Below, piece by piece: positions 17,026 through 23,922 of a stretch of DNA of 64,000 bases (its first letter is position 1; each line of letters starts with the position of its first letter). The notes under the pieces were generated by a model that saw only the letters and a list, made by a program, of their open reading frames with translations, was not told the DNA's origin and did not search any database. The stretch spans positions 40,416 to 104,415 of the forward strand of contig CAJULG010000004.1 of assembly GCA_910587045.1 (NCBI GenBank), given 5' to 3'. Position numbers and translations under genes: made by a program. The stretch is from an uncultured Lachnospiraceae bacterium. Its GTDB lineage: Bacteria > Bacillota > Clostridia > Lachnospirales > Lachnospiraceae.

Positions 17026-18346
17026 GGCGGGCCACCTCCTTGTCATAAATGGTTAATTTCTGCGTAAATGCCTGGCCTTTATAAGTAGTATCCTTCAAAA
17101 TATTCTTATAGCGGCGCAGGGTCTGATCGGCCAGATGCAGTCCCATGCCTCGGTTCTCTCCCTTGGTGGAATAGCTGATCGTTCCTAATTTTCGTATGTT
17201 CAGTGGAAGCTCCTTACAGTCATTCTGAACAACAAGCGTGACCGCTTCCCCATCTTCAAAAATTGCAACCCGGAGCTTCCGGCAGTCTGTGTCCAGCTCC
17301 TGTAATGCTTCAATGGCATTATCCAGATAGATGCCCATCACTCTGGCTATATCCACATTCTTTGCCGAAATCGATGTGATCGGCTTTCGAATCTCCAGCT
17401 GAACATCAATGCCAAGCTCCAGAGCCTTAATGAATTTATTATAAAGAATGCTTTTCAGTTCCGGAATCTGCAGATTGCTAAGCTGGCCCAGCGCCAGAGA
17501 AGAATCCTGAATGGAATGGCTGGTCGGGAGTATCTCCTGCTCATAATAGCGAACCAGTGCATCCCAATCCTTTTCTTTCATATACAGATCCATGGTTGTC
17601 AGGATATTGAGATAATCATGCTTAAATCCCCGAATACTCTGATACAGCTCTTCCACCTGTGCGGTATAGCGCTGAAGGGTTTCATACTGCATGAGCTGTG
17701 CCTGGATTCTGGCGTTTCTCCGTAGGAAATAGACCAGAAGAGCAATAAAAACACCGGTAATGGAAAAGAACAGGATAAATAAAACTGTATTAAAGCGTAC
17801 GACCTCCTGAGAAAAACCAAGAGCCTCCTCATAGGTATAGTTATATACGAACAGTATCGTGCAGACCAACAGGTATATCAGGGTAAACAGCCCGGAAACA
17901 GTGGGAAGCTTGGTATGATTTCCAATAAAGAAATTATAAATCTGTCGGATACCGTAGGAGGAAATGATAAACAGGACGGTGACAAACAGATTGTAAGGCA
18001 GATAGTATTCCGTTAGAGTGTCCTGTTCCGTAATGCCCCAGAAGAAATCCAGCACAAACAGGGCAAAGTAGGTCAGCACGATGGAAAGCAGGTAATTAAA
18101 TAACAGCAGGCAGACCAGGCTTAGCTTTTTTCCTACCATAAAAAAGATCACTATGAAGGTAATAACTAAAATAATATAGGTAGCAAGCGCAGGAAAGAGA
18201 AAACGAAAGACCGGAAGTGATATCATAAGATACAAAAATAGCAATATCTTTTTCTTACGGCAGAGCTGATCGGTGATCGGTTCTACTAATACAATGAACA
18301 TATCAATGACTCCAAACGCAATATAGCAAAATTCCCAAAGCGCCAT
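17003..18346 (-). CDS. agrC: GHKL sensor histidine kinase (AgrC-like)
   Basis: A 447-residue kinase with about six or seven membrane segments in the first 215 residues, a coiled linker, the phosphoacceptor motif FKHDYLNIL near 242, and a GHKL ATPase domain with DNAIEA and STKGENRGMGLHLADQ. This is the AgrC layout: a multi-span sensor for a cyclic peptide. It is divergent from agrB, 127 bp apart, and overlaps the LytTR regulator. The peptide encoded by agrD at 19054 is the likely ligand. Confidence 0.88.
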   Translation of the reverse strand: MALWEFCYIAFGVIDMFIVLVEPITDQLCRKKKILLFLYLMISLPVFRFLFPALATYIILVITFIVIFFMVGKKLSLVCLLLFNYLLSIVLTYFALFVLDFFWGITEQDTLTEYYLPYNLFVTVLFIISSYGIRQIYNFFIGNHTKLPTVSGLFTLIYLLVCTILFVYNYTYEEALGFSQEVVRFNTVLFILFFSITGVFIALLVYFLRRNARIQAQLMQYETLQRYTAQVEELYQSIRGFKHDYLNILTTMDLYMKEKDWDALVRYYEQEILPTSHSIQDSSLALGQLSNLQIPELKSILYNKFIKALELGIDVQLEIRKPITSISAKNVDIARVMGIYLDNAIEALQELDTDCRKLRVAIFEDGEAVTLVVQNDCKELPLNIRKLGTISYSTKGENRGMGLHLADQTLRRYKNILKDTTYKGQAFTQKLTIYDKEVARRVIHLHM

Positions 18347-18373
18347 GATGTACCTTGCCCTCCTTTCCGGTAA

Positions 18374-18441
18374 TGCATTCAGGTAAAGAAAATCAACGTT
18401 TATGCCTATTTTGTAAAATTACAAAAAGCAAGTGTTATAAT
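18374..18441 (+). promoter_or_regulatory. agrBD promoter with tandem LytTR-type sites
   Basis: The downstream site AACGTTTAT (18395-18403) fits the AgrA/ComE-type 9-bp pattern. A second half-site TGCATTCAG starts exactly 21 bp upstream (18374). An extended -10, TGTTATAAT, ends at 18441; TATAAT begins 41 bp after the start of the downstream site. No good -35 is present. A perfect palindrome TTTTGTAA-AA-TTACAAAA (18409-18426) lies between. This is typical of an activator-dependent promoter. Confidence 0.7.
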
Positions 18442-18473
18442 CATAACATACTTTTAGAAGGAATGAAAGAATC

Positions 18474-19097
18474 ATGACGAATTTTGTGGAAAAAATTTCC
18501 AGACATATAGTTAAATGGTGTTCCGGAAATGAATTGCCGGAGGAAGAAACGGAAGTACTGGTATATGGATACTGTCTTCTTCTGGAAAACGTGTATAAGC
18601 TGGTGTTTTTGCTGTTGGTTGCTCTGTTTACGGGAACCCTGTGGCAGTCCCTTTTGATTCTTGGCAGTCTTGTTTTGTTGAGAAGCTTTGCCGGGGGAGT
18701 TCATTGTACGACCAGTCTGGGCTGTACCGCAATTATGGTAGCAGTCTGGGGCTTAGGTCTTGTGGTTTCCTGGATTGAGATACCGGTGCCGGTGCTGATA
18801 TTGATGACTGTAGTGATTGTATGGACAATTCTGCGTTATGCGCCCCAGTGTACCGCAAATAATCCCATTACGGATCCGCTCATACGGAAGCGAAAGCGAA
18901 TTGGTGCCATAGTAGTTATGATAATTCTGCTGGCCGGAGGCATTGTGGCTTATATACAGTGGAACCGGCATGAAATCCTGAATATGGTATTGACTTCTAT
19001 GCTAGTAGAAGCCTTTAGCATATTAATATTGGTAGAAAAGGAGGAAAAGGATTATGAAGATGACAAACCTGAAGAAGGCAGTAGTAAAGCTTGGTGA
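18474..19097 (+). CDS. agrB: AgrB-type peptide-processing endopeptidase
   Basis: A 207-residue membrane cysteine protease that cuts the AgrD precursor and forms the cyclic intermediate. The signature RSFAGGVHCTTSLGC places Arg70, His77 and Cys84 at the same positions as the catalytic His77/Cys84 of Staphylococcus AgrB. About five membrane segments follow from residue 40 to 190. Its end overlaps agrD by 44 bp. The promoter upstream has LytTR-type sites, so positive feedback through AgrA is likely. Confidence 0.93.
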   Translation: MTNFVEKISRHIVKWCSGNELPEEETEVLVYGYCLLLENVYKLVFLLLVALFTGTLWQSLLILGSLVLLRSFAGGVHCTTSLGCTAIMVAVWGLGLVVSWIEIPVPVLILMTVVIVWTILRYAPQCTANNPITDPLIRKRKRIGAIVVMIILLAGGIVAYIQWNRHEILNMVLTSMLVEAFSILILVEKEEKDYEDDKPEEGSSKAW

Positions 19098-19200
19098 CTA
19101 TACTGCGCGAAATACAGTGGGTAAAAGCAATCCATTTATGTTCTATGAACCAAAGGTACCGGCGTCTTTGCGCAAGCAGACCGGTAAGGACTGCAGGTAA
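19054..19200 (+). CDS. agrD: AgrD-like autoinducer peptide precursor with serine core
   Basis: A 48-residue peptide beginning MKMTNLKKAVVKLGDY behind a good AAGGAGG, overlapping the end of agrB in another frame. It has a basic amphipathic leader (1-20), a core GKSNPFMFY (23-31) and the conserved AgrD tail EPKVPASLRK (32-41). The core has no cysteine; Ser25 is the only residue able to close a ring before the EPK tail, so the product would be a lactone (for example Ser25 to Tyr31, seven residues) instead of a thiolactone. One Cys lies at position 47, outside the core. Exact cleavage sites are inferred. Confidence 0.85.
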   Translation: MKMTNLKKAVVKLGDYTARNTVGKSNPFMFYEPKVPASLRKQTGKDCR

Positions 19201-19382
19201 ATTCTGTTAAGAGAATTTGCGAGATTCAGGGAGTTGTAATGAGAGAGCGTAGCAGGGGAAACTGGAGTTGCTGCATAGAAGGGGACGCTTTGATGGGGCA
19301 TATGTATGGTGAGCATGTACCCGGATATGCGGTAACTCTTTTAAAAAGATTTATTATCGTTGACAGTCGGAAGGGAGAAAAG

Positions 19383-19679
19383 ATGAAAAAATCCATGCAT
19401 TTCAAAATAATGATCGTATTCATGACTGTGATGCTGAGCTTAACAGGCTGCGGAAAGAAATATGTCTCGCCGACCGGCATAGAGTATGCGTATAAATTAA
19501 CCCTGTATGAAAATGTATATAAGGATCTGTATGAATATGAGGTACTTACAAATAACAAGGAGTTAACGGCAGAACAAATACGAAAGGATCTGCTGAGCAG
19601 TCAGGCTCTTACAGAAGAAGAGAGGGGATACTATGTATTATCCTCCAGGGAGGTACCGGATACAGAAGAAACGAAATAA
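19383..19679 (+). CDS. Small lipoprotein downstream of agrD
   Basis: A 98-residue protein with a signal peptide (MKKSMHFKIMIVFMTVMLSLTGC) ending in the lipobox LTGC, then a short charged mature domain. The start at 19383 has GGAAGGGAG upstream; a longer in-frame frame from 19239 lacks a signal at its start. It lies 183 bp after agrD with no clear terminator between, so it may belong to the agr transcript. No family recognised; it could modulate peptide export or sensing, which is speculation. Confidence 0.7.
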   Translation: MKKSMHFKIMIVFMTVMLSLTGCGKKYVSPTGIEYAYKLTLYENVYKDLYEYEVLTNNKELTAEQIRKDLLSSQALTEEERGYYVLSSREVPDTEETK

Positions 19680-19681
19680 AC

Positions 19682-19771
19682 AACGTTTAGCAGTCAAATA
19701 GCAAGGCGTTCAGGGCGGAAAATGAAACGTTTAAGCAAAAAACGTATTTCCTCAACATTCTATGTTATAAT
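19682..19771 (+). promoter_or_regulatory. LytTR-type promoter of putative small RNA 1
   Basis: Three repeat-like sites: AACGTTTAG (19682), GGCGTTCAG (19705) and AACGTTTAA (19726). The last two are 21 bp apart and the last starts 40 bp before TATAAT (19766-19771), which is an extended -10 (TGTTATAAT). There is no good -35. The upstream half-site GGCGTTCAGG nearly equals TGCATTCAGG of the agrBD promoter. Confidence 0.7.
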
Positions 19772-19777
19772 TATTCT

Positions 19778-19930
19778 GTCACTCTCATATGATTCGGAGT
19801 AGGGGTAGTGGCTACTGTCTGTAAAATTGGACCAAAGGAACCGGGAGGAGCAGGATGGATTCCTCCCGGTTCTGATCTGTGTAAAGGCATAGGTCATAGA
19901 TGGCAGAATGATTTATTTTCTGCTATATTT
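19778..19930 (+). ncRNA. Putative AgrA-controlled small RNA 1
   Basis: The promoter at 19682-19771 leads into sequence without a convincing gene. It has a GGTAGTG element at 19804 and a perfect 12-bp hairpin, GAACCGGGAGGA with TCCTCCCGGTTC (19838-19849/19861-19872), whose 3' arm carries UCCUCC, an anti-Shine-Dalgarno sequence. A weaker hairpin GCAGAA/TTCTGC before TATATTT (19903-19930) may be the end. The 3' end is uncertain. Confidence 0.5.
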
Positions 19931-19939
19931 CGCCGAATA

Positions 19940-20006
19940 AGCGATTAAGATGGAAAAAACAGCGTTTGGGGTAAAAACGAAAATTCTGCAAAAACTGTGC
20001 TATACT
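19940..20006 (+). promoter_or_regulatory. LytTR-type promoter of putative small RNA 2
   Basis: Direct repeats AGCGATTAA (19940) and AGCGTTTGG (19961) start 21 bp apart; the second starts 40 bp before TATACT (20001-20006), an extended -10 (TGCTATACT). The spacing matches the RNA 1 promoter exactly. Confidence 0.6.
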
Positions 20007-20012
20007 GACAAT

Positions 20013-20129
20013 GGCTTCCAGATTATGGAACACAGGGGATAATTTGGTAGTGACTGCCTGTATAATAAAAATATAGGTATTAAACAGGAAGAAGTTCCGC
20101 CTCGATTGTCTTCTTCCTGTTTCATTTTT
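20013..20129 (+). ncRNA. Putative AgrA-controlled small RNA 2
   Basis: About 117 nt from the predicted start to a strong terminator. It shares with RNA 1 the order GATT..GGA, AGGGG, GGTAGTG (20046) and CTGTA.AAT, and also ends in a 12-13-bp hairpin, here with a pyrimidine-rich 3' arm (CUUCUUCCUG) able to pair with Shine-Dalgarno sequences. No ORF longer than eight codons starts at a plausible site. Confidence 0.5.
20082..20129 (+). terminator. Terminator of putative small RNA 2
   Basis: A perfect 13-bp stem, AAACAGGAAGAAG (20082-20094) with CTTCTTCCTGTTT (20110-20122), is followed by CATTTTT. It separates the agr block from mtnN. Confidence 0.8.
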
Positions 20130-20159
20130 AAAAATCATTGCATTCTCTCTACTTAAGAA

Positions 20160-20188
20160 TTGAAAAATCTGTCTTTTTTTCCTATACT
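20160..20188 (+). promoter_or_regulatory. Promoter of mtnN-luxS
   Basis: TTGAAA (20160-20165), 17-bp spacer, TATACT (20183-20188), 36 bp before the mtnN start. Confidence 0.8.
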
Positions 20189-20224
20189 ATTCATAAAAAA
20201 TATCATAAACCAAAGGAGGAGCAT

Positions 20225-20917
20225 ATGCTGGGAATCATAGGTGCAATGGAGGAAGAGGTAGACAAACTGAAGGCAGAAATGGAGCAGGTCACAGTTAGAA
20301 AGAAGGCTTCCATGGAGTTCTTCCAGGGAAGGATACAGGGGAAGGAGATTGTCGTTGTCCGTTCCGGAATCGGCAAGGTTAATGCAGGAATCTGTGCCCA
20401 GATACTGGTGGATGATTACCAGGTAGACGGGATTGTGAATACGGGCATAGCGGGATCGCTTCGCGGAGAAATCAATATTGGTGATATCGTGATCTCTACA
20501 GATGCAGTACAGCATGATATGGATGCAGTAGCGTTCGGCTATCCGTTGGGTCAGATCCCGCGGATGGATACGCTTGCTTTTCAGGCGGATCAAAGGCTGA
20601 GCGAGCTGGCAGAACAGAGCTGTCGAAGTGTACTTCCGGAACTGGGCGTTTTCCGTGGAAGGGTAGCCAGCGGAGATGCTTTTATTGCGAACCGGGAACG
20701 AAAGGATTCTATTCTGAAGGAATTCGATGCCTGCTGTTGCGAAATGGAGGGTGCTGCTATTGCACAGGCGGCATATCTGAATCAGACACCATTCGTCATA
20801 ATTCGTGCAATTTCGGATAAGGCGGACGACAGTGCCAGTATGGATTATCCTGCATTTGAAGCAATGGCGATCAAAAACTCTGTTAAACTGATAAAGGAAA
20901 TGGTGGTGAATGCATAA
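20225..20917 (+). CDS. mtnN: 5'-methylthioadenosine/S-adenosylhomocysteine nucleosidase
   Basis: A 230-residue nucleosidase that removes adenine from MTA and SAH, detoxifying SAH and feeding S-ribosylhomocysteine to LuxS. Family motifs: start MLGIIGAMEEEV, NTGIAGSL, EMEGAAIAQ (ribose-binding Glu) and the catalytic Asp in ISDKAD. The ATG at 20225 follows AAAGGAGG; a longer in-frame frame from 20138 has no RBS. Its stop codon overlaps the luxS start by one base (TAATG). Confidence 0.96.
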   Translation: MLGIIGAMEEEVDKLKAEMEQVTVRKKASMEFFQGRIQGKEIVVVRSGIGKVNAGICAQILVDDYQVDGIVNTGIAGSLRGEINIGDIVISTDAVQHDMDAVAFGYPLGQIPRMDTLAFQADQRLSELAEQSCRSVLPELGVFRGRVASGDAFIANRERKDSILKEFDACCCEMEGAAIAQAAYLNQTPFVIIRAISDKADDSASMDYPAFEAMAIKNSVKLIKEMVVNA

Positions 20918-21396
20918 TGGAAAAGATAACAAGCTTTAAGATCGATCACATGAAATTATTACCGGGCGTCTATGTATCCAGAAAGGATCATGTGGGTTCG
21001 GAGATGGTAACAACCTTTGATATCCGGATGACCAGGCCGAATTATGAGCCGGTGATGAATACGGCAGAGGTACATACGATAGAACATCTGGCAGCAACCT
21101 TTCTGCGAAATGATGCAGAGTATGGAGACCGGGTGCTTTACTTTGGCCCGATGGGCTGCCGGACCGGATTTTATCTGTTGTTGGCCGGAGATCTGGAGTC
21201 CTCTGACATTATTCCGCTGGTGACGCGGCTGTATGAATTCATGGCAGATTTTCATGATGCAGTTCCGGGAGCCGCAGCAAAGGACTGTGGAAATTATCTG
21301 GACATGAATCTGCCGATGGCGAATTACCTGGCAAGGAAATTCCTGGATGAAGTATTGTCCGGCATTACAGAGGACAGGCTGGTATATCCGGAATAG
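20917..21396 (+). CDS. luxS: S-ribosylhomocysteine lyase (autoinducer-2 synthase)
   Basis: A 159-residue metalloenzyme that splits S-ribosylhomocysteine into homocysteine and DPD, the precursor of autoinducer-2. The metal ligands are His53 and His57 in VHTIEHL and Cys in KDCGNY (near 123). The catalytic Cys81 lies in GPMGCRTG. It is translationally coupled to mtnN, so the activated methyl cycle and AI-2 production run from one transcript, directly beside the agr block. Confidence 0.97.
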   Translation: MEKITSFKIDHMKLLPGVYVSRKDHVGSEMVTTFDIRMTRPNYEPVMNTAEVHTIEHLAATFLRNDAEYGDRVLYFGPMGCRTGFYLLLAGDLESSDIIPLVTRLYEFMADFHDAVPGAAAKDCGNYLDMNLPMANYLARKFLDEVLSGITEDRLVYPE

Positions 21397-21659
21397 GGTT
21401 CCATTCTTCTCAGATAGATGGAAGGAGGATATATGGGATATACAGAGTGCGGCTCCATGTCATAGATCTGCAGCGGGAAGTTCAGGTTATTTCTTTGAAC
21501 AGCAGGGCGGGAGGCGCCTTCCGCAGTTTTCATATCTGTAACCGGATACTTTTCTGATGGCTGCTTATCCTGTATATCCTCCGGAGGCAGACAGGTAGTC
21601 AGACAAAGAAGGGCGATCAGCCCGATGAGCAGCATGGTTGGTTTTTCACGTTGTTTCAT
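21324..21659 (-). CDS. Putative small lipoprotein, convergent with luxS
   Basis: A 111-residue frame with a signal peptide (MKQREKPTMLLIGLIALLCLTTC) ending in a lipobox-like LTTC, then a Pro/Tyr-rich region (SVYPIYPPSIYLRR). I start at the ATG at 21659 because AAGGAGG lies 6 bp upstream. The last 73 bp overlap the luxS 3' end on the opposite strand, which lowers confidence in the C-terminus. The good RBS and lipoprotein signal argue that it is expressed. No family recognised. Confidence 0.5.
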   Translation of the reverse strand: MKQREKPTMLLIGLIALLCLTTCLPPEDIQDKQPSEKYPVTDMKTAEGASRPAVQRNNLNFPLQIYDMEPHSVYPIYPPSIYLRRMEPYSGYTSLSSVMPDNTSSRNFLAR

Positions 21660-21778
21660 AGACATCCTCCTTTTGTTTGTAATTCTGACCTTATAATACA
21701 CACAGGCTGTTACAAAATACTGTAACAAATAATTACTTTTTTCTTAAATATGCAGGGAGGATGAATGCCGGTTCCCGA

Positions 21779-22702
21779 TCAAAATAACCGGCTTTCAAAT
21801 GGAACGGAGTGAAAAAGTGATATGAATTCCTGTAAAGGGTCCGGCAGCTTTTTTCCCTGATTCCAGACCATATACAGATTTGAATAAAAAGAAGGATTTA
21901 TAATCTTCTTTACCTGTATATCTGGTGCAGAGATCAGCAGGGAGGAGGTATATGGCATAATGCCAAGCCCCAGTCCGTTATCTACCCATTCTATGGTAGA
22001 CATGATATTATCATTCCGGCAGATGATATTCTTCGGTTTATTATTGATTTCCTGACATTTGGCAAGGAAGATATCCTCAAAACGACGATGGATGATCAGT
22101 GGAGAATCCAGAATATCCACTAAGGCGATAGTGCTATCCTCCTGTCGCTCCGGAAATACTTCCCTTCGTCCGGCTACAACGAAATAGTCATTTTCATCCT
22201 CGCCTGTCAGTGTATTTGCCTTAATCGGAAGATAAGAATATAAGTCCTTTGGAAAGGGCTCCCGCAGAAGACCGATATCAATGACGGAATTGTTTAACAG
22301 ATCCATGATCCGAAAACTGCTCCCGTCATAGATATTAAAAACAGCATTCGGGTGGCGCTCTTTATAGACCGCCACAAGCTTTGGCAGTAAATTATGGTTG
22401 ATGCTGGTAACGGTACCAATGTTAATGCTGATAATGCCATGCCTGGAAATCTTTTGTATTTCATCAGCGGTTTTATCAACGAGAGAAAGAATCTGCATTG
22501 CCTTCTCCTGCAGATAGATTCCCTCATTTGTAATATGCATATTCCGGGCATCGCGTACAAAAAGCTCCACGCCCAATTCTTCTTCCAGTGCCTTTAACTG
22601 ATAGCTTAATGGTGGCTGGGACATATGGAGAAGCTGGGCCGCCTTTGTGAGGTTTCCGGTTTCTGCAATTTTCAGGAAATAAGATAATTGTTTTAACGTC
22701 AT
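21779..22702 (-). CDS. LysR-family transcriptional regulator
   Basis: A 307-residue regulator. The N-terminal winged helix (1-65) has LKQLSYFLKIAETGNLTKAAQLLHMSQPPLSYQLKALEEELGV and the periplasmic-binding-like effector domain fills the rest. It is divergent from the hgd-ena operon, the classic position for a LysR activator of that operon. The same 30-bp promoter element occurs before the second operon at 27219, so it may control both. The effector is unknown; a pathway intermediate is likely. Confidence 0.92.
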   Translation of the reverse strand: MTLKQLSYFLKIAETGNLTKAAQLLHMSQPPLSYQLKALEEELGVELFVRDARNMHITNEGIYLQEKAMQILSLVDKTADEIQKISRHGIISINIGTVTSINHNLLPKLVAVYKERHPNAVFNIYDGSSFRIMDLLNNSVIDIGLLREPFPKDLYSYLPIKANTLTGEDENDYFVVAGRREVFPERQEDSTIALVDILDSPLIIHRRFEDIFLAKCQEINNKPKNIICRNDNIMSTIEWVDNGLGLGIMPYTSSLLISAPDIQVKKIINPSFYSNLYMVWNQGKKLPDPLQEFISLFHSVPFESRLF

Positions 22703-22752
22703 AATATCATACCCCGTTTTCTTTGGAATGCCAAAACATAATTTTAGTCTTT

Positions 22753-22780
22753 ATTATAGTACGGGATTTTCAGAAATCAA
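22753..22780 (-). promoter_or_regulatory. Promoter of the LysR gene
   Basis: On the minus strand TTGATT (22780-22775), 16-bp spacer, TATAAT (22758-22753). It lies back to back with the hgd promoter, about 10-35 bp away, so a regulator bound between could act on both. Confidence 0.6.
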
Positions 22781-22790
22781 TACAGAAAAA

Positions 22791-22844
22791 CTATAGATAA
22801 ATAGAAAAAATGTATTTTACTATATGGATATTCCGTATTATAGT
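22791..22844 (+). promoter_or_regulatory. hgd-ena operon promoter with shared upstream element
   Basis: TTTACT (22816-22821), 17-bp spacer, TATAGT (22839-22844). The 30 bp ending at 22820 match the 30 bp ending at 27248 (before the second operon) at 24 positions in ungapped alignment, at the same place relative to the -35. The common core is A-rich followed by GTATTTTAC. Confidence 0.7.
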
Positions 22845-22853
22845 AAGTCCATG

Positions 22854-22893
22854 AAAGAGCAAAGAGGTTCGCACAGCCACTTTGCTCTTTTTG
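22854..22893 (+). terminator. Leader terminator before hgd
   Basis: A perfect 11-bp stem, AAAGAGCAAAG (22854-22864) with CTTTGCTCTTT (22880-22890), is followed by TTG. It starts about 3 nt after the predicted transcription start, so the promoter just upstream would run straight into it. A second hairpin (22893-22902 with 22914-22923, ten pairs with one G-U) overlaps its end. This may be an attenuator; I see no clear second promoter before hgd. Confidence 0.65.
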
Positions 22894-23030
22894 TGCAAAA
22901 ACCGCCGGAGCGTGTTTTTGTACAAGATTAACTCACTCCAGGGAACCGCCTGCGGCAGGGTCACAGAATGCGGAAGGTCTGTCGCAGTGCTTTTCCCATA
23001 AGGAGCCGGGTTGAGGAGGATGAGATAAAG

Positions 23031-23903
23031 ATGAAGATTGGAATGATCGGTTTAGGTGCCATGGGCATGCCCATAGCACAGAATTTAGTCAGGGCGGATA
23101 TGGAGGTATCCGGTTATGATACGGTGTTATCACAGGTAGAGGCTTTTATCCAACGGGGCGGCAGAGGCTGCCAGACGTTATCAGAGGCAGTCAGGGATGC
23201 GGATATCATATTAGCGTCGCTGCCGAATCCCGGTATTGTGGAGAACGTGATGACAGGAGCAGAGGGTGTTCTATCCTCATGCAGGAAGGGTTGCTGTATC
23301 CTGGATCTAAGCAGTGTAGATCCTGGCACATCCCGCAGGATTTATGAGACGGCCAGGGCAAAAGGGGTATATTATGCAGATGCGCCGGTAAGCGGCGGTG
23401 TACACGGGGCGGCAGATGGTACATTGACGATTATGTTCGGCGGAGACTCTGATACCTGGCAAATGGTGCAACCGGTATTGAAAATTATTGGTAAAAAGCT
23501 GGTATATGTCGGGGATATTGGCTCCGGTGATGCGATAAAGCTCGTCAATAATCTGTTGCTGGGATGCAATATGGCAGCTATTGCAGAGGCATTGACGCTG
23601 GGAAGGCAGTTGGGTCTTTCTCTGGAAACCATGGAGGAAATCATCAGCAGCAGTTCGGGGAACAGCTATGCCTTTACCGCCAAGATGAAGCCCTTTCTTT
23701 TACCCGGACAGTTTGAAGGGGGATTTGCAACAGACCTGCAGTATAAGGATTTAATGCTTGCCCTGGAGGCAGGGAGAGAGACAATGGTACCGCTTCCTAT
23801 GACAGCTGTGGCAAGTCAGGTATTTGAAGCCTCCAGAAGTATGGGAAATGGAAAGAAAGATATGTCTTCAGCCATACTGCTCTGGGAAAAGCTGAATAAA
23901 TAG
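23031..23903 (+). CDS. hgd: 2-(hydroxymethyl)glutarate dehydrogenase-like (beta-hydroxyacid DH family)
   Basis: A 290-residue member of the 3-hydroxyisobutyrate/tartronate semialdehyde reductase family. It has GMIGLGAMGMPIA (NAD(P) site), LDLSSVDP, DAPVSGGVHGA (substrate loop) and catalytic Lys in DAIKLVNNLLLGCN. The blocks SLPNPGIVE, VNNLLLGCNMA and LALEAGRE resemble the Hgd of Eubacterium barkeri, which reduces 2-formylglutarate. The enamidase gene follows 19 bp later, and its product is the Hgd substrate, which strengthens the call. Start at the ATG at 23031; a GTG-less longer frame from 22968 overlaps the leader. Confidence 0.8.
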   Translation: MKIGMIGLGAMGMPIAQNLVRADMEVSGYDTVLSQVEAFIQRGGRGCQTLSEAVRDADIILASLPNPGIVENVMTGAEGVLSSCRKGCCILDLSSVDPGTSRRIYETARAKGVYYADAPVSGGVHGAADGTLTIMFGGDSDTWQMVQPVLKIIGKKLVYVGDIGSGDAIKLVNNLLLGCNMAAIAEALTLGRQLGLSLETMEEIISSSSGNSYAFTAKMKPFLLPGQFEGGFATDLQYKDLMLALEAGRETMVPLPMTAVASQVFEASRSMGNGKKDMSSAILLWEKLNK

Positions 23904-23922
23904 ATTTTAAAGGAGGATAAGG

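Noticed and set aside
19808..19948. A 46-codon GTG-start frame inside putative small RNA 1
   Set aside because: It starts only 2 bp after AGGGG, crosses both hairpins and the next promoter's half-site, and its composition is not protein-like. A frame of this length is expected by chance fairly often. RNA 2 has only eight codons at the matching place.
20153..20932. A 259-codon frame on the minus strand opposite mtnN
   Set aside because: It mirrors the real mtnN codons, has no ribosome site and no recognisable domain; mtnN on the plus strand is certain.
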